From assembly GCA_035294125.1 (NCBI GenBank), contig DATGLM010000070.1, positions 31,184 through 95,183 of the forward strand: DNA of 64,000 nt. Reading direction: 5' to 3'. The notes beneath the pieces are model-generated. The model saw nothing but the letters and a program-made list of their open reading frames with translations. It was not told where the DNA came from and did no database searches. A program made the position numbers and the translations under genes. Positions 56,806 to 64,000 of this stretch are shown in pieces. Source of the stretch: CADDYT01 sp035294125 (GTDB lineage: Bacteria > Chloroflexota > Ktedonobacteria > Ktedonobacterales > Ktedonobacteraceae). Every line of letters starts with the position of its first letter. Position 1 is the stretch's first letter.

Positions 56806-57078
56806 TCATGCTACATCTTTGTAGACGGACAGGCATGCTCTGAAGATGAACGAGCGGGTGATCCGCGTGAGTGCGGTGGATTCCTCGGCCCGGCGCCGGG
56901 AGACAATAGAGTCACGAGGGCCGCGTGTGACCAGCATCGACACCTGGATAGGGGGCAGGAGATTCTCGATGTGGTCCTGGAGCATGAACTGTGTCGCGCG
57001 AATGATGCGCCATATTCGGTCGCCCGCTCTTACCAAAACCTGGGAGATCAGGAACGTAGACGCGGTAATAAGGTCCAT
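56806..57078 (-). CDS. Small hypothetical protein (uncertain)
   Basis: 90 residues, MDLITASTFLISQVLVRAGD at the start, then basic (SRRRAEEST, TRITRSFIFR). Codon use is compatible with coding, but a competing plus-strand frame covers the same DNA and the ribosome site is poor. It is reported because the 430-bp gap between the M20 peptidase and the ECF operon otherwise holds no gene. Confidence 0.25.
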   Translation of the reverse strand: MDLITASTFLISQVLVRAGDRIWRIIRATQFMLQDHIENLLPPIQVSMLVTRGPRDSIVSRRRAEESTALTRITRSFIFRACLSVYKDVA

Positions 57079-57139
57079 TTCTCGGCGTCGATTAAGAAGG
57101 TGTATCTATGGGAATAAACCGCAAAGGCGTGGGTAAGCA

Positions 57140-57169
57140 TTGACATATAGCGGCACAAGCGGGTATCAT
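57140..57169 (+). promoter_or_regulatory. Promoter of the ECF transporter operon
   Basis: TTGACA (57140-57145) and TATCAT (57164-57169) with an 18-bp spacer, about 50 bp before the ATPase start codon. It is a full -35 consensus match. No riboswitch structure was recognised in the short leader. Confidence 0.6.
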
Positions 57170-57221
57170 GTCGGATAGTAAGCACGTCCTGTGCTGGTCT
57201 TATTACTATCAGGGATATTTT

Positions 57222-58892
57222 ATGTCAATGACCACAGAAGCTCAGAACGAACCTGTCATTACTGCTGCACCTCCGGCGGTCCTGGTAGAGAATTTGAGTT
57301 TCCGCTACAGCACGCTGGATGACGAGGGAGAAGAGGAGCAGGAAGCGCTTGAGCAGCCCGGCGCAATTGAAGACATCTCCTTTGCGCTGGGAAAAGGCGA
57401 GCTTTTGCTGATTGCCGGGCCAACGGGTTGCGGGAAAAGCACACTGCTCAAATGCCTCAATGGTCTCATTCCCCACAGCTATCATGGCACCTTGAGCGGG
57501 GAAATCCGGCTTGAGGGGCAAGCGACGAAGGGCATGACGCTGCGTGATCTGGCGCGTATCGTGGGTACGATGCTGCAAGACCCCGATAAGCAGATCATCG
57601 GCAGCACAGTCGAGCAGGAAATCGCCTTTGGCATGGAGAACCTGGGAACGCCGCGTGAGGAGATGCGCCAGCGTATCGCGGAGGTGCTGAGGCAGCTTCA
57701 CCTGGAAAACTACCAGAAGCAGGCGACGCACGCGCTCTCGGGCGGCCAGCGCCAGCAGGTCGCGGCGGCAGGGCTGCTCGTGATGGAACCCTCCATTTAC
57801 CTCTTTGACGAGCCGTTCGCCAACCTGGACTCCCGTGCCGTCGACGAACTGGAAGACTTGATCGAGAGACTGCGCGCCAGAGGTCACACGGTCATCATCG
57901 TCGAACACCGCGTCGAGGAGGCGCTGCGCCTCAAACCGGACAGGGTGCTGCTCATGAAAGAGGGACGACAGGCCTTTTTCGGAGACAGGGAAGCCTTTCT
58001 CCAGTTCGCCGACCCCACGCAGGTCAAGCTGCCCATCGAGGCCACATTGCGCACTATCAGCGACCCGACTCAGATACGCAGCACGCTCATACGCCCCATC
58101 ACGACGAAGTATAGCGGGCAGGCGACGGACGAACCCATCCTTTCCTTCGAGAACGTGCGCTTCCGCTATAACGTCTACTCCGACGAAATCCTGCACGGCA
58201 TCACGACACAGATACGGCGCGGGGAGACGATTGCCCTGCTCGGTCCCAATGGTTCAGGCAAGACAACGATGGTGAAACAGGCGCTGGGTCTGCTGCGGCC
58301 CAACAAGGGGGCTGTCAAGCTCTATGGCGAGGATACACGCAAGCTGAGCGTGGCACAATTGGCGTCGCGCATCGGCTACGTTTTCCAGAGTCCCGGAGCC
58401 ATGCTCTTCGCTCCTTCGGTGCATAAAGAGGTTGCCTTCGGCCCCGAAAATCTGGGCTTCACAGGCGAACGCCTGGAAAACACCGTGCGCGAGGCGGAGG
58501 AGGCGCTGAACGTGGCGCAATTTGACGACCGCTCGCCGCTCTCTCTCAGCTTCGGGCAGCAGAAGCGCGTCACCATCGCCTCCGTGCTCTCCATGCAAGG
58601 CAAAATTCTCCTGCTCGACGAGCCAACGGCAGGCCAGGATTATCGCTCCTACATCTCCTTCATGGAGTACCTGCGCAGCTTGCCCGAACTGGACGCCCTG
58701 CTCTTCATCACGCACGATCTCGACCTCGCGCTGCGTTACACCCAGCGCGTCCTGCTCATGAAAGACGGCAACCTGGTGGCCGATGGCCCGCCCCTGGAGG
58801 TGCTGGCCGATCCCAACCTCCTTGAGGACTGCAACCTGCGTCCCACCTCGTTGCTGTATTATTTACTCGCCGCACAGAATGCTGTCGCATAA
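57222..58892 (+). CDS. ECF transporter ATPase with two fused ABC domains
   Basis: 556 residues. Two complete ATPase domains lie in tandem. Domain 1: Walker A GPTGCGKST, Q-loop MLQDPDKQIIG, signature LSGGQRQQ, Walker B IYLFDEPFANLDS, H-loop IVEHR. Domain 2: Walker A GPNGSGKTT, Q-loop VFQSPGAMLF, a reduced signature LSFGQQKR, Walker B ILLLDEPTAGQD, H-loop ITHD. This is the EcfA-EcfA' fusion of energy-coupling-factor vitamin and metal importers. Start 57222 has AGGGA 8 nt upstream; an extension to 57168 is possible. It heads an operon with the S component and EcfT. Confidence 0.92.
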   Translation: MSMTTEAQNEPVITAAPPAVLVENLSFRYSTLDDEGEEEQEALEQPGAIEDISFALGKGELLLIAGPTGCGKSTLLKCLNGLIPHSYHGTLSGEIRLEGQATKGMTLRDLARIVGTMLQDPDKQIIGSTVEQEIAFGMENLGTPREEMRQRIAEVLRQLHLENYQKQATHALSGGQRQQVAAAGLLVMEPSIYLFDEPFANLDSRAVDELEDLIERLRARGHTVIIVEHRVEEALRLKPDRVLLMKEGRQAFFGDREAFLQFADPTQVKLPIEATLRTISDPTQIRSTLIRPITTKYSGQATDEPILSFENVRFRYNVYSDEILHGITTQIRRGETIALLGPNGSGKTTMVKQALGLLRPNKGAVKLYGEDTRKLSVAQLASRIGYVFQSPGAMLFAPSVHKEVAFGPENLGFTGERLENTVREAEEALNVAQFDDRSPLSLSFGQQKRVTIASVLSMQGKILLLDEPTAGQDYRSYISFMEYLRSLPELDALLFITHDLDLALRYTQRVLLMKDGNLVADGPPLEVLADPNLLEDCNLRPTSLLYYLLAAQNAVA

Positions 58893-58997
58893 AGCTCAGC
58901 AGAAAGGAGGCTGTCTCGCTCGTTTACAGAACCTACCATTGTTCTATGTATCCTTTTCACCCGACCGTCCATCAGTTATCAGAAAGGATAACGCGAT

Positions 58998-59585
58998 ATG
59001 GCAGTAACAGAAAGAACCGGAGAACAGAAACGCTCGGCCTCAGCAATCTGGGGCATTAGCGTGCGTAAGGTCGTCTACATGGCCCTTGGAGCCGCCCTCT
59101 ACGGCCTGTTGAGCGTGCCAACCAACTTCTTACAGCTTCCTGGTAATGTGTCCATTCGTCCGGCTATCGTCATTCCCTTATTCTTCGGGGCAGTTTTCGG
59201 CCCCTGGGTCGGCCTCTTTAGTGGTGGGCTTGGCAACTTCATCGGCGACCTGGTTTCCGGCTATGGTGTTTACTGGAACTGGGATGTCGGCAATGCCTTG
59301 ATCGGTTTTATCGCCGGTCTTGCCATGTACATCACATGGGGTCGCTACAATAACAGCCGCTTGATCGTGATTGCTGAGATTTTCTCGGCGGTCGGCATTC
59401 TCGTCGGTCTCGCTTTTGCCGCCTTCAGTGACATCGTCGTCTCGCAGACCACCCCGGCCACTGCCACTGCTACCTATGTCTCGGCAATTATTCCCGATCT
59501 CATCCTGGGCCTGATCCTGCTGCCCATCCTGCTCGTCGCTTACAATGCAGCAATGGCCCGCTACGGACGCCGCTCATCCGTTTAG
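58998..59585 (+). CDS. ECF transporter substrate-binding S component
   Basis: 195 residues, about six membrane spans. VVYMALGAALYGLLSVP contains the AxxxA-type motif by which S components dock on EcfT. IRPAIVIPLFFGAVFGPWVGLFSGGLGNFIGDLVSG is a typical S-component core. The vitamin or metal it binds is not readable from sequence, and no biosynthetic gene is adjacent. The start has AAAGGAT upstream. Located between the fused ATPase and EcfT genes, it makes a complete dedicated (group I) ECF transporter. Confidence 0.87.
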   Translation: MAVTERTGEQKRSASAIWGISVRKVVYMALGAALYGLLSVPTNFLQLPGNVSIRPAIVIPLFFGAVFGPWVGLFSGGLGNFIGDLVSGYGVYWNWDVGNALIGFIAGLAMYITWGRYNNSRLIVIAEIFSAVGILVGLAFAAFSDIVVSQTTPATATATYVSAIIPDLILGLILLPILLVAYNAAMARYGRRSSV

Positions 59586-59606
59586 AGAAGGAAGGCAAGC
59601 CAGGTC

Positions 59607-59651
59607 GGCCCGCGTCCAGGCCACCCGCAGGGGGTGGCCTGGACGCGGGCC
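59607..59651. repeat. Inverted repeat, 20-bp perfect arms, inside the ECF operon
   Basis: GGCCCGCGTCCAGGCCACCC (59607-59626) pairs with 59632-59651 around a 5-nt loop. The GGCCACCCGC/GGGGTGGCC core matches the family at 13855 and 51805. Lying between the S-component and ecfT genes, it may set their relative expression. A partial further copy (GCGGGCCAACCGGCCTGG) follows. Confidence 0.8.
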
Positions 59652-59720
59652 AAACGGGTCTGATGCGGGCCAACCGGCCTGGGGCCTACCTTACAGTAAT
59701 TACAGAGAGCGAGTAGCTAT

Positions 59721-60629
59721 ATGCTTATGACCTTCGCTTACATCAAGAGAGATTCGTTCGTTCACCGGCTTGACCCGCGTGTGAAACTGATCTTGCTTTT
59801 TGCCTTCAGCTTTGCCATGTACCAGACCATCAACTTCTGGGTCGTGCTGATCGGCTTCCTTATCTCGCTTATTTACTATAGTTCAGCACGACTGAAGTGG
59901 TCGGAAACGAAAGGTACGTGGCGCTTCGTCTTTGTCCTCGTGGCCGTCATCGTCTGCGCGAACTTTCTGCTTTCGGGCGGCAATGTCGTACCCGGCCTGA
60001 ATGTGGCAAACGAGCATACCCTCTTCAGCCTTCCATTTCTCACTTTCCAGCGCCATTTTCCTTTTATTGGGCCTGCATCGCTTAAATTCACCGTTGAAAA
60101 CATCACCTTTTTCTTCACACAGGCGATGCGTATCCTCAGCGCGGTCTTATTTGCCATTCCAATCTCGTACACCACCAATCCCGGCCATCTCGGCGTCACC
60201 TTCAGCGGTCTGGGCGTGCCGGACAAGGTCTCGTATGCCATTGATCTCTCTCTGCGCTTCATGCCCACGCTGGCGCGAGATTTCAGTGTGACTCTGGATG
60301 CGCAGCGCGCTCGCGGCTTCGAGATCGATAAGCTGCGCGGCGGTATCTTCAGCAAAGTTGCGCGTATGGCCCCTATGATCGTTCCGGTTGTCATCGGCTC
60401 CATCGTGGGAGCGGAAGATATCGTCAGCGCGATGGAGTTGCGCTGCTTTGGCATTGCCAAACGTACCTGGATCACCGAACTGCACACGCGCCCTCTCGAT
60501 AACCTGCTCATCATTCTCGCCCTGCTCTGGTTCGTCATCATCACCGGCATCAATATCTTCGGTGCCATCCACGGCGCTCCCTGGAACTTCATACACCAGC
60601 AAGGCATCCCGCATTTTTTGGTGCCATAG
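59721..60629 (+). CDS. ecfT: ECF transporter transmembrane component EcfT
   Basis: 302 residues with about six hydrophobic segments. The CbiQ/EcfT family is recognised from DSFVHRLDPRVKLILLFAFSFAMY at the N-terminus and from two cytoplasmic coupling motifs with the Ala-Arg-Gly pattern, DAQRARGFEID and the later SAMELRCFG. These helices connect the ATPases to the S component. The ATG at 59727 is an equally good start. It completes the operon that begins at 57222. Confidence 0.92.
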   Translation: MLMTFAYIKRDSFVHRLDPRVKLILLFAFSFAMYQTINFWVVLIGFLISLIYYSSARLKWSETKGTWRFVFVLVAVIVCANFLLSGGNVVPGLNVANEHTLFSLPFLTFQRHFPFIGPASLKFTVENITFFFTQAMRILSAVLFAIPISYTTNPGHLGVTFSGLGVPDKVSYAIDLSLRFMPTLARDFSVTLDAQRARGFEIDKLRGGIFSKVARMAPMIVPVVIGSIVGAEDIVSAMELRCFGIAKRTWITELHTRPLDNLLIILALLWFVIITGINIFGAIHGAPWNFIHQQGIPHFLVP

Positions 60630-60779
60630 CGGGGAATAGCCCCGTGTTTTAACATATAGAGAGCTTTGAGGAAATGCGGATGTGGGTAGCAGACGACGGC
60701 ATAAAACGAGGAACGTTATTGTTACTCTAAGCAGGACTACTACATAAATATTGATGAAGAAGTGAGGTATGAACCGGTC

Positions 60780-61730
60780 ATGGCAGAACTCTATGATGTG
60801 ATTATTATTGGTTCCGGGCCAGCAGGCTATACGGCGGCGTTGTATGCATCACGTGCTAACCTGTCGGTGCTGATGTTTCAGGGCTACGAGGTCGGCGGGC
60901 AGTTGATGACGACCAGCGACGTGGAGAACTATCCCGGCTTCGCGGAGGGTATTCTGGGGCCGGCGCTGATGGAGCAGTTTGAGGAGCAGGCGCGTCGCTT
61001 CGGCACAGAGATGATCCCCGAAGATGTGACTGCCGTTGACTTCAGCAAGCGCCCTTTCACGATCACCACCGATTCGGGCGAATACAAGGCACGTTCGGTG
61101 ATTATCGCCACCGGCGCGAGCGCGAAGTGGCTGCAGCTGCCAAGCGAGCAGAAGCTGCGCGGTCGCGGCGTTAGCGCCTGCGCCACCTGCGACGGCTTTT
61201 TCTTCAAGGGTAAGGATGTCGCGGTCGTCGGCGGCGGCGATACCGCACTGGAAGAGGCAACCTTCCTGACACGCTACGCCAACCATGTGACGCTGATTCA
61301 CCGGCGCGACAGCCTGCGCGCCAGTAAGATCATGCAGGATCGTGCCTTTAATAACCCGAAGATCAGCTTCATGTGGGATACAGTCGTGACTGAGGTGCTG
61401 GGCGAGAACGCCGTGACCGGCCTGAAGGTGAAAAATGTGAAGACCGGTGAAGAGTCGGAACTGTCGGTGCAGGGCCTGTTCCTGGCGATCGGCCACCAGC
61501 CGAACACAGAACTGTTCAAGGGCATCATTACTATGGATCAGCAGGGTTACATCATCCCGGAGCAACATACGATGACCAATATCCCCGGCGTTTTTGCAGC
61601 GGGCGACGTGACCGATCACCGCTACCGCCAGGCTGTCACCGCCGCTGGCGATGGCTGTCGCGCCGCTATCGACCTGGAACGCTGGTTTGCCAGCCAGGGC
61701 GAAGACGTAGGCGTTGAAAACTGGAATTAA
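60780..61730 (+). CDS. trxB: Thioredoxin reductase
   Basis: 316 residues, the usual length. FAD-binding GSGPAGYTAALYASRANL, redox-active CATC in SACATCDGFFF, NADPH-binding VVGGGDTALEEA and the C-terminal FAD motif GVFAAGDVTDHRYRQ are all present. It reduces thioredoxin with NADPH in the cytoplasm. Start 60780 gives the conserved MAELYDVIIIGSG; a GTG at 60762 is in frame. It follows ecfT by 150 bp and is followed by a strong terminator, so it is probably monocistronic. Confidence 0.96.
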   Translation: MAELYDVIIIGSGPAGYTAALYASRANLSVLMFQGYEVGGQLMTTSDVENYPGFAEGILGPALMEQFEEQARRFGTEMIPEDVTAVDFSKRPFTITTDSGEYKARSVIIATGASAKWLQLPSEQKLRGRGVSACATCDGFFFKGKDVAVVGGGDTALEEATFLTRYANHVTLIHRRDSLRASKIMQDRAFNNPKISFMWDTVVTEVLGENAVTGLKVKNVKTGEESELSVQGLFLAIGHQPNTELFKGIITMDQQGYIIPEQHTMTNIPGVFAAGDVTDHRYRQAVTAAGDGCRAAIDLERWFASQGEDVGVENWN

Positions 61731-61735
61731 CAGGC

Positions 61736-61811
61736 GACGGGAAAACGATTCCCGTCAGCTCCGATTTAGCGGCCCTGGTCCCTTGCCGTTAAATCGGAGC
61801 CGACGTTTTTT
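61736..61811 (+). terminator. Double hairpin and T-run terminator after trxB
   Basis: A first hairpin GACGGGAA/TTCCCGTC (61736-61756) is followed by a second, GCTCCGATTTAGCGG pairing with CCGTTAAATCGGAGC (61758-61772 and 61786-61800, one mismatch), then CGACGTTTTTTT. This is a convincing intrinsic terminator. Confidence 0.8.
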
Positions 61812-61928
61812 TCCGTATTTTCTCTTGCCAGAATCCCTCCTCAACAGTATAATGATACGCAAGCCTGCCTGAAACGCACGCAGGCAAAGACAACATCCCG
61901 GTCTTTTTGTAAGGGAGGGTTGCACCAT

Positions 61929-63311
61929 ATGGACGTATCTGATAATCCTGGGGGCATTGCTGCCCGCCCGGAAAAGGCCACGAAGGCAGCGGCGCAGCAG
62001 CCCGTTTCCCTCTTCGATCAGATCAACCTGAATGTCTTCTGGCTTGCCAACAACTTTCACTGGCAGGCGTTGCTCGCCATCGTGATTCCCAGCATGGTAG
62101 TGAAATTCCTCGGCAACGCGGACAAGGACATCAACCTCGCCCTCGTGGTAATCTGGGGAACGCTGGTGGCCGTGGTGGTCAACCCGCTCGTGGGGGCCAT
62201 CTCCGATTACGCCACGTTTCGCATGGGACGCCGCCGCCCCTTCATGATTGTCGGCACGATCTTCAATGTCATCGTGCTGGTACTCTTCGCTTTCGCGCCC
62301 TCCTGGTTCTCCTCAACCGCCCTGCTGCTCACTTTTATCGTGCTCTTCCTGCTCCTGCAATTCACGAACAACCTGGCGAACTCTCCCTGGAGCGCCATCA
62401 TCGCCGACAAGGTGCCGCAACACCAGCGCGGCCTCACCGCAGGCTTCAACGGCCTCTTTACGCTGCTCGGCACGGCAGTCGGCTCGGTGGTTGCAGGCAT
62501 CATCGTCAACAAAAACGACCCGCTACCCGTCTATCGTAATGAGATTGTGCAGATTTTCCTGCTCATCGCCGTGATCCAGATTCTCTTCGTCACCTACACC
62601 ATCATCACCGTCAAAGAGACGCCGCTGCCGCCAGGGGAGGGAACAACAACGATACAGATTATCCCGGTCCTGAAAAAGTTCCTCTTCAAGCCATCGCAAT
62701 ACCCCGACCTCTCCTGGGTGCTGCTGGCGCGTCTGCTGCTCATGATGGGCATCTGGGGCGTCTTCTACTTCTTGCAATACTACTTCGATGATGTCCTCGG
62801 CGGGCCGGGCGTGAAGACAATCATCTTCAATACGCCCTTCTCCGGCGAGCAGTTCTCCGGTGTGCTTTTCCTGCCCATCCTGCTGCTCTTCGCGCTCCCC
62901 ACCTCGCCCATCGCGGGCTGGATTTCCGACCACAGGGGACGTAAGATATTAGTCTACATCTCCGGCGCGGTCATGACGGCAGTCTGTCTGCTTTTCATCT
63001 TTTTCCAGAGCCAGTACGGAGCACTGATCAGCGCCGCCTGCTTCGGCATCGGCTACGGAGCCTACACCAGCGTCGACTGGGCCTTGACAACCGATGTGCT
63101 GCCCCCAACCGACGAGGCAGGCAAGTTCATGGGCATCTGGTCGGCCATGGGCATCCTACCACAAGTCATCGGCATCACCATCGGCGGCATCCTGCTGCAA
63201 CTCATGCACACCCTCCCCAACCACGTCGGCTACACCGCCCTTTTCGCCGTCACCATCCTCTACTTCGGGCTGGGAACACTGGTAATTAAACAGGTGCGTG
63301 GGGTGAAGTAA
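61929..63311 (+). CDS. MFS transporter (SLC45/GPH-like)
   Basis: 460 residues, about twelve membrane spans. The loop between spans 2 and 3 reads GAISDYATFRMGRRRPFMIVG, the major-facilitator motif in the form typical of sugar transporters of the SLC45/GPH groups. The matching loop in the second half is GWISDHRGRKILVYISG. A central cytoplasmic loop separates the halves. It is probably a sugar or solute symporter. The start has AAGGGAGGG 9 nt upstream. Single gene with trxB's terminator before it. Confidence 0.85.
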   Translation: MDVSDNPGGIAARPEKATKAAAQQPVSLFDQINLNVFWLANNFHWQALLAIVIPSMVVKFLGNADKDINLALVVIWGTLVAVVVNPLVGAISDYATFRMGRRRPFMIVGTIFNVIVLVLFAFAPSWFSSTALLLTFIVLFLLLQFTNNLANSPWSAIIADKVPQHQRGLTAGFNGLFTLLGTAVGSVVAGIIVNKNDPLPVYRNEIVQIFLLIAVIQILFVTYTIITVKETPLPPGEGTTTIQIIPVLKKFLFKPSQYPDLSWVLLARLLLMMGIWGVFYFLQYYFDDVLGGPGVKTIIFNTPFSGEQFSGVLFLPILLLFALPTSPIAGWISDHRGRKILVYISGAVMTAVCLLFIFFQSQYGALISAACFGIGYGAYTSVDWALTTDVLPPTDEAGKFMGIWSAMGILPQVIGITIGGILLQLMHTLPNHVGYTALFAVTILYFGLGTLVIKQVRGVK

Positions 63312-63337
63312 ATTAGCTCAGGAAGTAAATCCAATCT

Positions 63338-63845
63338 TCAGGGGTTCAGGTGCTGGCGTAAGGCCTGATAATGGGCAAGGAAAGCGTTAGGGTCTAAACG
63401 CTTGTAGTTTCCCTTGCCCATCTGGGCCGCCACCTCCTGCGCAGCACGATCCAGTTCGGGAAGCGTAATGACCTGTTGTTGAAGCAGCAGGGCCACATCC
63501 TGCAGGTCACGGATATTGCCGCGATCAATTTTGGAAAGAGCAATGCTATAGAAGTCGAAATAGAAGACATCGATGTTGCCATAGCGACCAACAAACTGCG
63601 ATAAACTTTGCCAGTTGCACGGAAGAGGAATGAAGTCGCCTGGGGAAGCAAACTCGACATTGATGTTGAGTTGCTGTTTGAGGGTGTCCCAGGGCAAACA
63701 TCAGGCGATACCACCAGAATCGCTGCAAGTAGAGTGCTGCCAGTGTCAGAACAGCCAGCCTCTCTCTCTCCTGAGGAGAACCCTGCTGAAGCGCAACTTG
63801 CACTGCCTCCGCTAATTCTGGATGCAGGATAAGCAGGGAGATCAC
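63338..63845 (-). pseudogene. Decayed nucleotidyltransferase-type toxin/antitoxin region
   Basis: Two frames follow each other on the minus strand. The first (from 63845) reads LILHPELAEAVQVALQQGS then RLAVLTLAALYLQRFWWYRL, like the small helical protein often placed before nucleotidyltransferase toxins in Chloroflexi. At about 63700 it joins, out of frame, DTLKQQLNINVEFASPGDFI and VDVF-like IDVFYFDFYSIALSKIDRG with RDLQDVALLL, which resembles the C-terminal half of DUF6036/AbiEii-like nucleotidyltransferases. The toxin's catalytic N-terminus is missing. A deletion that fused two neighbouring genes explains this. Family calls are from memory of the motifs. Confidence 0.5.
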
Positions 63846-64000
63846 GGCATCACGAACACGACACTGGCACGCTGTCGAGAATTGTACAATGCTGGCCTTG
63901 CCGAACGCAAAGAGGCCTATCGTATGGCGGGCAAGTCAATCAGCTACTACGAACAGCAGCGCGATCTGCCTGAGATCAAAAACGTCTTGCGAGAAGAATA
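63822..64000 (+). mobile_element. tnpB: N-terminally truncated TnpB (IS200/IS605 OrfB), runs off the window
   Basis: The plus-strand frame reads TLARCRELYNAGLAERKEAY then RMAGKSISYYEQQRDLPEI to the window end. This matches the N-terminal region of TnpB/OrfB proteins, where ...C..LYN..L..R...Y....SYY.Q...LPE is typical. The usual first ~20 residues with the YRLYP motif are absent; the frame instead opens with MQDKQGDHGITN. It overlaps the start of the decayed minus-strand gene, so an insertion or deletion joined the two. TnpB is the RNA-guided nuclease of these elements; this copy looks broken at its 5' end, unless sequence beyond 64000 shows otherwise. Confidence 0.65.

Overview
The window looks like a chromosomal segment of a Chloroflexota bacterium, most likely class Ktedonobacteria. 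This is inferred from gene content and not from a marker gene: a form I (CO-specific) carbon monoxide dehydrogenase, TPR-based regulators (TPR-CHAT, XRE-TPR), large GAF-type histidine kinases and many long palindromic intergenic repeats. No rRNA, tRNA or CRISPR array was recognised. Most genes are intact. Four places hold broken or remnant coding sequence, and the right end enters a mobile-element remnant.

Layout. 0.08-5.1 kb: a minus-strand set encoding a sigma-70-like factor, a double zf-HC2 (anti-sigma-like) protein and a TPR-CHAT (caspase-fold) protein. 5.5-7.6 kb: a MOSC protein, a membrane protein and two frameshifted remnants. 7.6-11.2 kb: a two-domain ALDH16-like aldehyde dehydrogenase with deoC. 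11.5-19.3 kb: a class A penicillin-binding protein, an NCS1 nucleobase permease behind a palindromic operator, an S9 peptidase, an S51 peptidase and a DinB/DfsB protein. 19.3-24.7 kb: a peptide ABC transporter (two permeases and a lipoprotein) with gamma-glutamyltransferase. 25.4-28.7 kb: a PLD nuclease-SNF2 helicase gene split by one frameshift. 28.9-33.6 kb: topoisomerase IV-type parE-parC. 34.1-38.5 kb: XRE-TPR regulator, zinc-ribbon protein, J-domain protein and YihY/BrkB protein. 38.8-43.6 kb: a multi-GAF histidine kinase translationally coupled to an HD phosphohydrolase, then a proline-rich protein. 44.0-51.5 kb: a CO-oxidation locus (coxMSL, XdhC/CoxI with a YHS tail, two CoxG proteins, a methyltransferase). 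51.85-55.5 kb: a LacI-type DNA-binding domain fused to a GH1 beta-glucosidase, and a GAF histidine kinase/NarL response regulator pair. 55.7-63.3 kb: M20 peptidase, a complete ECF transporter operon (fused double ATPase, S component, EcfT), thioredoxin reductase and an MFS transporter. 63.3-64 kb: a decayed nucleotidyltransferase region and the start of an N-terminally truncated TnpB.

How it fits together. coxM-coxS-coxL overlap by ATGA junctions and follow a leader carrying several palindromes. xdhC-coxG-methyltransferase forms a second minus-strand unit, plausibly for enzyme maturation. DeoC plus the aldehyde dehydrogenase would take deoxyribose-5-phosphate to glyceraldehyde-3-phosphate and acetate. 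Ggt beside a peptide importer suggests salvage of gamma-glutamyl peptides.

Most worth a second look: the LacI-HTH/GH1 fusion, the sigma/zf-HC2/TPR-CHAT set, two diverged copies of a ~110-nt intergenic element (4191-4300 and 17613-17721) that may be an RNA, an 80-bp perfect palindrome, the frameshifted PLD-helicase, and the palindrome-rich leader of the cox operon.
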